From contig VUYV01000041.1 in NCBI GenBank assembly GCA_008711295.1, forward strand, positions 3,110,368-3,174,367: a stretch of 64,000 nt of DNA, in the 5' to 3' direction. The position numbers and the translations under genes were made by a program. The DNA comes from Anarhynchus alexandrinus. Its lineage: Eukaryota; Chordata; Aves; Charadriiformes; Charadriidae. Shown here piece by piece: positions 41,501-53,500 of the stretch (the stretch's first letter is position 1; every line of letters starts with the position of its first letter). The notes under the pieces are model-generated. The model worked only from the letters and a program-made list of their open reading frames with translations. It was not told the DNA's origin and did no database searches.

Positions 41501-44500
41501 GTGTGTGTGAAGTCATCTTAAAGAGGGATCAAAGCCATGGCTGTAAGCCTTTCAGTAGTTCCCATAATAGTGAAAAACGACATCTAAGCTGCTTAACAGC
41601 CTATGGTGGTTGGTCACATAATGTAGTGAGGCAGACCTTATCTTTTGATTAGGCCTTTGTATCAAAAAATGAACTAAAAGTCCTGTATATAGGCAGGATT
41701 GCTGATGTAACAGAAACGTATTTTTGAGATTTTATGTTATCAGCCCAGTGTGGAGAGAAGGGTGGGGAAAAAAGGAAGAAGCAAGCAGGCTTCTTTGAAT
41801 AAGTGACTCGGTTCATGTACAGGACAAGATGTGATTGTTTATATGCCCGGGATGTGCTGCCGCAGCATTAACGCAATTGAAAAGATATCATGCGTGATGG
41901 AGCTATTGTTCTTTTGTTTATAAATGGAAGTTTTGCAATGGTTAAAACAAACAAAAGACCCACATCTTGGGTCTTCTGCCTATCATGGCCAGTCGATCTG
42001 GATTTTAGAGTGTTTTATCTCTGAACGGTAGTACTTCCAAAATTCCCTGCTACTGTGAAGTCTTAATGTCATGTTACAAAATAGCTTTTATGTAAGTGTC
42101 GCTAGCTAAAAGCAGTAAAAAATCATGAGTTAGACTTTCTAAAATCAGTGTTGGGTTGTGGGTTTGATTTTTGTAGATCTGTAAATCACATATTTAAAAT
42201 GTCCTTAACATTGTCTGTGTTTTGGGGGAAGGAGGACTTGGTTGGTTGTTGACTATTAAGTTAGATGTGGGAGTTATTCCTCTGTAACTGAGGGCAAGAA
42301 ACCTAGTAAAATTCCCTGGAAGTCTCTTGTATTATTGTACAGTTCCAGGAGCTGGGATTTCAGGAAATGCTTAGACAATCTGAATAGCACTGAAATTATA
42401 AGAGTTGACTGTGAAACAGAAAGAAGCGGGTAGAGGGAACAGGTGACCTGTTGTAGCTTTATCAACGTGGGATAGATAACTTGTGATGTGAAGTTAGACA
42501 ATGGAGTGATGTGAAGTAAAGCGCACTGGAAATCAGAGGCATATGCTGTAACTATGAGAAGTGGTTAGTCATGGCAGGGATGTGGCTGGCTTCTTATCAA
42601 ATTCACATTCATAGAAAAGGATTTAATAATTGAAAATGTATACCAGTTGGCTTTTCACAGAGTATTTCACAGTATTCTGGAATATTTCGTTCTTGCCACC
42701 TATTTGAACATCTTTAGAAAAAGAATGAGAGGGGAAGAAAATCCATTAAAGGGGGCGTGGTGTGTGTGTTAGCACTTATTAGAAACACTAAAAGTGAGTT
42801 GAACAATTAGTCTAGAAGAAGAGATACAGAATGTCTTGCATCACTCTTGAAAAAATATGCCACCCCCATACTGATTCATAGTGGCTGTATTTTGAGGGAT
42901 TTGTGTCAGGTGAAAGGCACGCTCCTTCAGTGGGAGTGCAGGCTTCTTGTAAGCGCTTCCTCATGGAACCACCCCTGTAGGACCTGGGGCTCTGGGGCTC
43001 CCAAGTATTTCCTTATATTGCTATGGAAACCTGAGAGAGAAGGAATATACACATAAAAGTGACACTTATTTTGATTTAAGAAATTAGAAGAGAATATTTT
43101 AATAACTCCTTCTTAAATAATGGCGCTTATCTAAAGGCTGGGACAGATCTGAAGCAAAATAGTTAACTGTGGGGTGTGAAGCCTACCTCTTCCCTGCCTA
43201 AGAAACTTAAGCATAGTAAATCTGAGTATTATTTCATTGCTGTATTGTTTTCCCTAGCCAGGACAGTGATTTTTTTTATTATTATTTTAATTTTTTTTAC
43301 ATGACTGCTGGACAGTAGCTTACTTTTATAAAGGCCTATTGAAGTTTGCAGTGTCTAGGCACAGAAGTTTTTTGTATTGGAACTGGTTTGCTCATGTCAG
43401 CTTTATGCTGTGGAACAACTTGGAAGAGGACTGAGTGCAAGTTGTGACACAGGAGACTTCTCAGTGGATGTTGTTGGGTTTTGAAGGAGCTGGTGCTAGC
43501 AATGAAGCAGAAGACTGCCTCTTCCCCCCATTGTTCTCTTCTGTCATTGTTGGTTTAATCTGACATAGTACCATATCTAAAGACTTATTTACACACAAGC
43601 AGTGACCTAGCTAATTTGGCCTTAGTTCAGTCCTTTAATTAGAAATTAGATAAAAGGTTATTTCTGGAATACTCCTAGTTTGAACTGAGCATGTCCATAG
43701 GATTTGAGGCAAAACAATGTTGGTGTGAACTTGGTTATTTGGGTTGCAGGTTATATATGGCTATTTGGCATTGATCAAATTAGACAAGAGAGTAAAAGCT
43801 GTCTTTCTACTGAGACCAGAACTTATGTGTATACGCTTTCTTTGGCATTGCTTTCTACAGAGTTCGTTTTAAAGCATTTTAAACTTTTTTTTTCTTAAAC
43901 TAAAATTAGGAGAACATTTACATATTTCTTGAGGTGCCTGTGCTTACAGTCTCAACTATGTGGGGCTAATAAAAAGAATTAAAACGGAGGGAGAGAGAGG
44001 TGATGCAACTGACCCTGAGGAGGAGTGGATTCTATATCTGAGGTCTTGCCTAGTATGCTTAGTTGCCTAGTCTATATCTGAGGTCTTGCCTAAATTGCTT
44101 AGTATAACAACTCAATTTTTACAATTACCAGACAACGTTGGCATAATGGGGAAAAGTTTCAAAAGTATCCAAAGCTCTACAGGCTAGTCTGCCTCTGTAT
44201 GATGCCTTACTCATTAAATGGCCTTGAAGCTCCCTAGCCTTTGAATATTGAAGTGCAGATACCCGTCAAAGGGTATCTGGGATCATTTTTGACTAGCACT
44301 TGGAATAAACCCCTGATGTGTGTGTTAGTGAGACACCTTACAGTGTACAATGTTAGTCTTTTTGACAGGTAATGGATGAACTGCTGTTGATAAAAGAACA
44401 ACCTTCTGTGTTATTTGACTCCATCAGCATTTGCCAGGTGGTCTCAGGCAAATCGCTTACAAATCTCTGATTTCCCCAGTAAAAAGTAGAAGCAGGGTTT

Positions 44501-47500
44501 GCTGTCTCCCTTCGTTCCTATATTCTCAATACTCTGCGTGATTATTAGCATGATGTTCTGAGTGTAGGTACTTCTAGATATTCCTATTTAGTAGCTCTTT
44601 AAAAAAACATGAGCAGACAGTGTTTTGCCGTAACATACTGTACAGCAATTTTGGGGGCTGACTTGATATAACTTAAAACCCTTTATGATGATTAAGCACT
44701 GTTTTAAGCCTTCCAAGAAGGACTCTTCTCCTGTGGGCTTTAGAAGGAGCAGTGAATTTGAAAGAGATGGTAAAACTCTCTCCCCAAACACACTTCTGCT
44801 TTGGAATATACTGAAAAAGTAACAAAACCTCCTCTGCATGCCCTTTTACCCATTGGAACCCCTGTGCTTCTGGTAGATGTATAGACTTCTTGACAAAAAG
44901 AAAATTACTGCTGATTATTTTTGTTGCTATTGCTAAACCCTAAAAGCTTTAGAGCTGCCTTAATCCTGTCCCATATGTTTCTTATGGGATTCTTTTTCTA
45001 AGCACTAATCAGATACCCCTCCGAAAGTCTTGCAAGACAGACTTAAATTGTGATCATAAGATTTTGTTTAGCTTGCACAGCTATGACTGTTGATGGTAAT
45101 GAAGCTGTTTGGGAAAAGAAAAAGAAAAAAAAACAACCACCTTTAAACTGAGCTTATTTGAATAAGTAGATCACTTTGTGTCTTCATGGTTTGCTTCTGT
45201 TAGTGAGGCAACCCAAAGATGCATGCTTTCTGGAGCCCAGTGCGTATATGCAGTCAATGACTGTCTTGCAAATGCTTTTTCACTGTGCTTCTTTCAGCCA
45301 GTTCTTAAAAATCTGTAAAATAAATCTATGAAATAAACAGAATAATTCAGTTTGACACCTAAACATAGGTGGCTGAGCTCTCACTTGTCAGTGGAGGGCT
45401 ATTGACACAGTCGGTGGAACAGAGGAAGTGATTCATCTGAGCAGCTGTGAGATGTGGGCTCAAGAGAGGGCTGCACTAGGGTGGGCTGCACACTCTCTGT
45501 GGTCTATTCACTACAGTTTTCTTCCTCCCAAATGGATCCCACCCAGGATCTTTGGGGAAGAAATAACCTTCTACATCTGCTTTGCGTTTTGCAAACAGAG
45601 GATGTAATGGCCAATCTTCACGGGCTATTAAGCATGATATTCTCAACTGTTTGGCAGTTCGTGTCCATATGGAACCCCCTTCCAACAGTCTCACCTGTGG
45701 CATTGGGGCACATGAGTCCTTTTGTGCTCTGAGCTCATTGTTAGCATGGCCTGCAAATCTGAGCTTTGGGTTGCTTTTGCAGACAGTAAGTAAGAAAACA
45801 TGGATGATCATGATGCCAATAAAATCTTTATCCTTGCTTCTGTGATTGCATTTTCAAAGCACTATTGTGCTCTGAAAGCTTCTTTATGAATGGCAGGTTG
45901 CCTTTTACCTTGCCTTCCACTTACCATTTAAGTTGGAAAGCATACCTGCCAGTTCATGCGTAATGAAGGGTTCCCAGCAGTGTGCCTGTGTTCATTGCAC
46001 CAAGCGGTTATTCTGCTATCCCTTTCGAAGCTCTGGACTTTGGCTTGGGATGGGCTGCATGAACAGCCTGGCCATGCAGCCAGGGATCTGATGGGCTTGT
46101 TGGAAAAAGGGGGGTTGAGGCAGAAGGAAGTTGCTTTACCTCTGAGAGGTACCTGTCTAGTTATCTGTGGTGTCTGGCTCTGGTGCAGGCAAGGAGCCTG
46201 AATTGCTGCAGTCGTAAATCACTGTTCTTAAAAGCTAGTCTTTGAACAGCACAAACACTACAATTAGTTCTCAACTGGGTTGTAGCAAAGTGCATATGTG
46301 AACAGCTCCATAAAATGCAGTGGTCTCTCCAAGCCCCAGATTTCTTCTTTCAAGCTAACATCAGCTATGGCTATTGCAGTAACCATATGCAAATTGGTTT
46401 TTCCCCGTTTTTTCCTAGATGCCAGATCCTGGACATATCTCTGGTGTTTCCTCAGACTCTGAGCTGGTGAATTGCCTTTCTTATGTTACTGCTTGTCTTG
46501 GGACTGTTTCCTCTCATCTATTGCAAATCCCCAGCTCCCTATTAATTATTATTGCAATAGGAGAGATGTATGATGATTCTATTCATTTTTCTTTAAGTGC
46601 TTCTCACTTCCAAAAATATGGCTGGTCCCAGATAGGTTGTTTTGGCTATTGGGGCTGCTACTGTGTGTATATGTATTTTTTTTTTGCTTTTGGCAGCCAC
46701 AATGAAAATCTTAAATCAATTGCTCAACAACTTTTTTATTATTAACAGCTTGGTGCCCTTGTCAGGTGCTGGTGACCCAAAAGTCAGAGAAAGAAAAATG
46801 GCATGTATGGCATTCATCTTCTCTTCCTGTAGCATAGGTGGAAGAGCACTTATGTAGTCTGAGGGAGATGTGCGTTCAGTTTCCCACATGTGGGAGAATT
46901 TCAGCCCATGTCACAGGAGAGTGTGCCAGTCCCTGTGGGGATGAGGTAGTGTCCCAGGCTCCTGCTGACAATCTTCTGCACAGTATAAAGAGCTGGGCAT
47001 TCGATACAGCAGGAAGTACAAGCTACGTTTACGGTGCTTCAGGAAGGTACACAGAGGGTAATTCTTCTCATCTCAAGATGAGACTGTTGCAGCAAGGAGG
47101 CTTTGGGATAGAGTTTGAGATAGGATTTGAAGTTGGACCTCTGGTGTCTTGCAGTAACACAAGTGTTGAGCTGTAAAGCAATCACAAATGGATCTTTGCC
47201 AAACTGTTCTACCTCATCAAGAGAAGTGGCCTATCGCCTGTCTTCTGTCTAGAGATACCTGGCTCCTCAATTGTCTGCTTGGTTGTGATTTAAAACAATC
47301 CAAAACAACAACAGCAAAAAAAAAAAAAAAAAGAAAAGAGCCAAAACCCAAACCCTCTCCCCTGCAAACCTGCACAAAACCAACCAACCAAAAAGAGAGA
47401 AGAGGGGAAAAAAAAAAACAACCCAAAAAAAAAAAAACCACCACAAAACCCACCCCACCAACAAAAACGTGTATTACATCAGGAGAAGATGTCACGAGCC

Positions 47501-50500
47501 TCTGTTGCTTGACCCAACCTTGCATAATGATGGCAAGAGGACAACTGCTGTTTTGGCCAAATACAATCAGATAGTCTTGGATATGACTCTTCTGTACCCT
47601 TGGTGAGCTCTCAATCCAGTAAACTGAAAGACTACTCCTAGTAGTGTTTTGTGAATTTAGACACAATTCTTTTTTAAACTTCACTGAATTGAAACTGACC
47701 CTATGATTAGTTTTACTCATTTCAGAAGTAGATTTGCCACATGCTAATTGATTTCCTCAACTCCAAAAGCAATGCAACTTTCAACAGATGTATTCCCCCG
47801 ACGCTATTGTTCTTTTTATCTCTATTGATGTTGTGACCTTGAAGTTCCAGGAAGGCAGGGGGTGCATGGTGATGATAGACCTTGCTGACCGCTAGAGACT
47901 CCAGTGAGGGAGAGGACATAAGGGAGAAGGGATCTGTTTTGGGCTTGTATCCAACTATTACAATATATTTTTAGACTATTTTGTACTAAGGAAGTAAACA
48001 CTTAATGCTGTGTAAAGGTTAGAGGTAGACCCACCCATTCTTGGAAGTATGTACAGCTTGTCCTGAGTGACATCAGTGGTGGATCTGTCTTGTGTGTATA
48101 TGCAATTTGGTGATTTATTACAGTATAATTTTGTGCCAAAGCTTATTCAAAAATAAGGGTTGTTTCAGGAAACTATTGTTTTATGCTGAGCTTTTTCTCT
48201 TTACTGAATTTGTCCAGACCCAGTAAATCCATTTAAAGAAATATTTGCAATAGGGCATACAGACCTAGTATCTAACCTTTTCAGCTATTTGCCTTGATTT
48301 GCTTTTCTTTACTGTATGAGCCTTTGGAAAGATACAAGTATCCTATGTCAAACTATTTTTGCTTATATTAAATGCGTATTTTAGCTACCACAACAGTATT
48401 ATGAGTGTTATCACTTTAAAAAGTGATCTGTAAAAAGCTTTTTGCTTTTTTCTATTAGTTATATTTCTAAGACTTGTTCAATTAAAAAAAAAAAAAACAC
48501 AAACCAAAACAATATAAATGGAAGTTAGTTTTGACACTTGTGATTTTCATCACTCTTCAAATTGGCTATCACCCTGAATATAGAATGCCATCCATGTGTG
48601 TTATGTGCAAATGCTAAAATGAGATCTTATCAATAAAGTGGATCTTCTGTGAAGCAGAAATGCATATGACTGATGATATCAAATCATATACAATATGATA
48701 TGTATTTATAAAAAAATACTTGCACCTCTTTTTAATAATTAAACATATGACTCAATGTGGAAAAGGAAACTGAAAGTTGGATTTAAAGAAGTAAAATTCA
48801 AATTCCATTTATCTCTTTTTCTCTCTCCTCAGGTGGAAAGACATGACATGAATACCCTGAGTTTACCGCTTAACATTCGCCGTGGAGGCTCTGACACCAA
48901 CCTGAACTTTGATGTACCAGATGGGGTCCTAGAGTTTCACAAAGTCAAACTCAGTGCAGATAGCTTGAAACAGAAAATCCTCAAGGTTACAGAGCAAATC
49001 AAAGTTGAACAAACAGCTCGAGATGGAAACGTGGCTGAGTATTTGAAACTGGTAAACAGTGCAGACAAGCAACAGGCCGGGCGCATTAAACAAGTCTTTG
49101 AGAAGAAGAACCAGAAATCTGCCCACTCCATTGCCCAGCTGCAGAAGAAATTGGAACAGTATCACAAAAAGCTGAAGGATATTGAACAAAATGGATCTTC
49201 CAAAAATACTAAGGATACTTCCAAAGATAACTTGAAAGATATTCAGCATGGAAAGCCTCGTACCTCTGGGCATGGAACAGAGAGCAGCAAGTCGGGTGTG
49301 CCGGGTGTATCCTTGACACCACCTGTCTTTGTTTTCAGCAAGTCTAGAGAGTTTGCAAACCTGATCCGAAACAAATTTGGTAGTGCAGACAACATTGCTC
49401 ATCTCAAAAATACCTTGGATGAATTTCGGCCAGAAACGAATTCTAGAACATATGGGGGCAGTGCCACCATTGTTGCCAAACCAAAATACGTTAGTGATGA
49501 TGAATGCTCAAGCGGGACTTCTGGCTCAGCAGATAGCAATGGGAATACTTCCTTTGGTCCTGCTGTGGCAAGTACCCTGGACAGCCAAGGAAAACTGTCC
49601 ATGATTTTGGAGGAACTAAGGGAAATCAAGGAGACACAGTCCCAATTAGCTGATGATATTGAGAATTTAAAAGCACAATTTAAGAGAGACTATGGCTTTA
49701 TTTCTCAGATGTTACAAGAGGAAAGATATAGGTATTATTTTTTTTTAACTGTTCTTTTGAAATGATTTTTGAATTGGCATAGAAACTATTTGGAAAGTGT
49801 AAATGTGGGTGTGTGCTTGTGTGTGTGATATTTCAGAAGCAAGAGGAAAAAATAATTCCAATCAATATCTCGTCCCTAAAATGTTCCACTCCTAGTAACT
49901 GAAAATACATGTAGAACATTAATATTTCCTATCAAATGATGCGGTAGTTCTTTGCCTTTTGTTGAAGGCTTGTCAGAAGATTCCCTCATCTGACATCTTA
50001 CTGGCATATTGTATTATGTGAATATTGCGTATAGGAGATGCCAATTGTTTTGTAACTGGTGGAAGAATTCTGATCTATTGTGACTTGAAAATGCCAATCA
50101 GTCTACGGTGTAGCAGAGCTGACGTACAGCTGATAAATATACCCTTTAGTCCTGAGTACCTTGTCCAAATACTTCTCAGACACATTGCTGTCTTGTGGAT
50201 GCGATGTCACTTTGTACCCTGGTGTAACACACAGCAGTGAAATGTAATTTTAAGTGCTGTAGCACAACTTCCTCTTGCATTTGTTACTTGGTAATTAATT
50301 CCTTTATCATCCACTGTGGGAAGTGAGATTCGCTCTACAGAGGGCTTGCACCTGCTGTACCTATATCCCATTTGTCATATGGCTTGTTAAAGTAAATGTT
50401 GATTCTTGAAATCTTTACTATGCTAACAGGCAAAACCTCAGTGTGAATTGCAATATTTAATGTTTCCCTTGTTTACATTTCTTGAAATGCCAGGGAAGGC

Positions 50501-53500
50501 TGGATGTCAGGTGGTAACATGGGGGAGGAAAGAACAGAGCAAATGGCTACTGCATTCAGGACTTGGTTTCAGAGCAGCCTTTTCTGACACCTTAATGCCA
50601 TTAAGATCTCAAGCCTCCTGCCACCATTTCCCCAGCTAGACAATTTTGCCTCCATCGTTTTTGTGCCCACTGCAGTGTTTGCCTGTTTCTGTGTTAAACC
50701 AACTAATAAACTCACCAAAAAAAGAAAAAATAGTTTTCTGGTGGTTTAGTTGAAATGGTTTACTGTGCAGAGGCATGCCAGAACAGGCTGTACATGAATG
50801 GCAGGACCTTGCAGTTCTGTTTGAGAGGGGATCTGGGGAACATATTTTTCCTTTCACTACTGGCGAGCTGTTAACTGGTTCAAGCTTACTTATGAAACCG
50901 TATCTTCTTGTCTAAATGAAAAGTGAGAAACGGAAAAATGTGAGTTGGATACCCTTAACCACTGTTTATAGTTTATATAATTTGCCAATGATGTACAAAT
51001 ATTTGCTTTTTAACACCCACTGCCAGCAAGGGAACACTCAAAAAAGGCTTTCAGTTTGCTGAATAAATGCTTATGGAGAGTTTCCAAGGTTTTTACTGAT
51101 TTCTCTATGTGCTCTGTAATGCCAGTCAGACGAATCCATAGTACACTGAGAAGTTACCTTTTAAAATGTGTAATTGTTTTCATGATTTAGCATTACTTGA
51201 ATAGAACGCACTAAATTTAGACCTTTCTTTCTGATAAGATATGAAAGATTGGAAGACCAGTTAAATGACCTCACTGATCTTCATCAACATGAGACAGCAA
51301 ACTTGAAACAAGAGCTAGCCAGCATAGAGGAGAAAGTGGCGTATCAGGCATATGAGCGATCACGAGATGTTCAGGTACTTTTTTTTTCCTTATCATAAAC
51401 TTCTAACACTTTTGTAACGAATCTGGGGAAAGATTTAAGCCCGTGTTTTGTCTGTTTTAAGATAAAAACCCCACACGTTTAAATTGGTGACAGTCTCCAT
51501 TTGTTTCAGTGGATTCAGAATCTTATCTGCTGGAATTGATGATACAGCCTAAGCAGACCTGTGGATGAGAATGGTCTGTTTTAATTTCTTGCACCAGAGG
51601 AGGAAGGAATTTAGTCTCCTTGTATTGTGTAAAATGCCACTTTTGACAATGTCCTAACGCAAACCTCTTGCTTAGACTTTCGACAATATGTAGTCATATC
51701 ACTGGCAACGTTTATTACAAATTGAGTTTAAGGTAAAATGTAAGAGAGCTAATTGATAAATAGACTTGTAGATTTGCCAGTTATAATTTAAGAGTTTTAA
51801 TCCATGGTTACAATGGCCCCTGTAATCAAAGCTGTGGGGTGTGTTCACCTCGGTGATCAATTGTAGTCATGTCTGGCTTCCGTCAAAAGCCAGTAGTAAT
51901 TTCTACGAGTCTGTTGTGATAGCGTGTAGTTACATACTTGAATATTTATATACAAGATAATACAATCTATATAATGCATAATATTTCTACCCAAAGTCTG
52001 AGCAAGTTGTGAAAAATGGTGAAAACATTGTTTTGCCTTACTTGGGTTTAAATTTGCTAACAACTGAAGAACGCTCAAAGTCTGTCTTTGTATTGGCTCA
52101 GATGGTAAAAAAACCAACCACCCGCGCACCCCACCCCCCCTGTCCTGTCCTGTACACCCCTGTGCTCACATTTCTGCACACAGAGAGCACAGGCAGCAGG
52201 ACAGTCACCCTGTTTCCTCATTGCTGTGAAAGTCAGGAATGTCCCAGGAACAGGGTGGGAAAGGGACGGATGGTACTGAATCTAAGCATATCATAGGTTG
52301 CTTTGTAGGTTTAAAGAAGAGAGGTCTCTCGTGCAGGACTGCTTTCTGTGAATGCATCTTGAGGATGTAAAAACTGAATGAGACCCGAGTTCTCCAGCAG
52401 AAGGGCTGTGAAATGTTCACTAACTCATTAGCAGAACCCTAGAGGGGTGTCAGAGACTTTTAAAACTAATTGAAGTGCTATGTTGACACAGCCTTGTTTC
52501 TTTTATCTCTGTACAGTTGGGCCTGTTTAAACCTGTCTCTTAGGGGGTTTTGCAAATAAGCTAAAATAGAGTAAAAGCATTTAAGTTGTGGATATTTTAA
52601 GTAACAACCTAACTTCGGAGCACCCTATCCCTAAGGGATGGGCAGATTGTTTTTAAAACACTTTCTCACCCTTTCAATGCAGAGCTGCAGGTATCAGACA
52701 CTTATATTTGGACTTTCTCTAAAGCAGCATAAGATGATTTGAGAATAACTTACGGTCAGAGTGGAAGAAGGACCAGGAAGGTTCTTTAGTGTGTAGTGGA
52801 ATGCATGAACCCTAAGGGACTTTGTGCCACCCATTAAGAACTGTCTTTTATATTATTACTAATTCCTAGAATGGTGAAAGAAAGCAGCCTTTTGTAAGAT
52901 GCTGTGCCACGTGCTTTGCGCTGACTTTGGTGCCTGGGTGGTTATGCAGTAAGCCAATTGAACTTGCCAAAACAACAGAGAAGTGACCCAGCCAAAGAAA
53001 GCTAATAACTCTGTGTGTAGTGGTTTTGTTTGTTTGTTTTTATGTGGAGGATTTGGTTGAATCATCTTACTGTGTGATCAGGTAAACACCCTTGCTAGTG
53101 CAAGGAAGATGTTTGGAGTTTGAGAGTGGGAATGGAAGCTGGGAAGCTGGAGCATAATTTTTCCATTTAACACAGTGGTAAAAGGTTATGTCAAGTTGAT
53201 CGATCTCATTAATTATAGACTTGCACTGTGTTACGTTGTGGTGCCCAAGTCCCAACTCCAGCAAAAAGTGGCACTTTGGCAAGTAAGGGAAGCAATCAGA
53301 AATGTTTCCATGTTTCACTTTGAGAGGGCTTAAGTGTGGGGTTAGTGCCTTAGGAACCATTTTACTCAAAGACCGTTTTTAGTCCACCCTCAAGCAGAAG
53401 AGCAAGGTCTGCTTTCATTAGAACAAAATGTGAAGTGGAATATATCATGTGAGAGAGAGAATTCCATAAAAGCATCACTACAGATTTCTCCACTGTCTCC

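Larger units (their letters stand above)
8563..48832 (+). other. TMCC3: TMCC3 intron 1 (~40.3 kb), non-coding
   Basis: Bounded by GTAAGG at 8563 and a pyrimidine-rich acceptor ending CTCCTCAG at 48832. It is AT-rich. No exon of another gene is recognised in it. Recognisable contents are one CR1 fragment, two MIR-like relics, A/C-rich simple tracts, short tandem duplications and several perfect inverted repeats (all listed separately), plus a (GT)n run at about 15628-15640 and a (TC)n run at 27740-27756. The remaining long stretches hold nothing I can name. Enhancers or lncRNA exons cannot be excluded by reading alone. Confidence 0.9.

Noticed and set aside
45454..45845. Overlapping open frames on both strands of about 90-110 codons
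   Set aside because: No family recognised, no splice support, and openness on both strands points to low stop density.
47217..47720. 167-codon minus-strand frame with a hydrophobic Phe/Val/Gly stretch, and a Lys/Thr/Pro-rich frame on +
   Set aside because: Both are produced by the A/C-rich low-complexity tract at 47292-47467; the apparent membrane segment is translated simple sequence.
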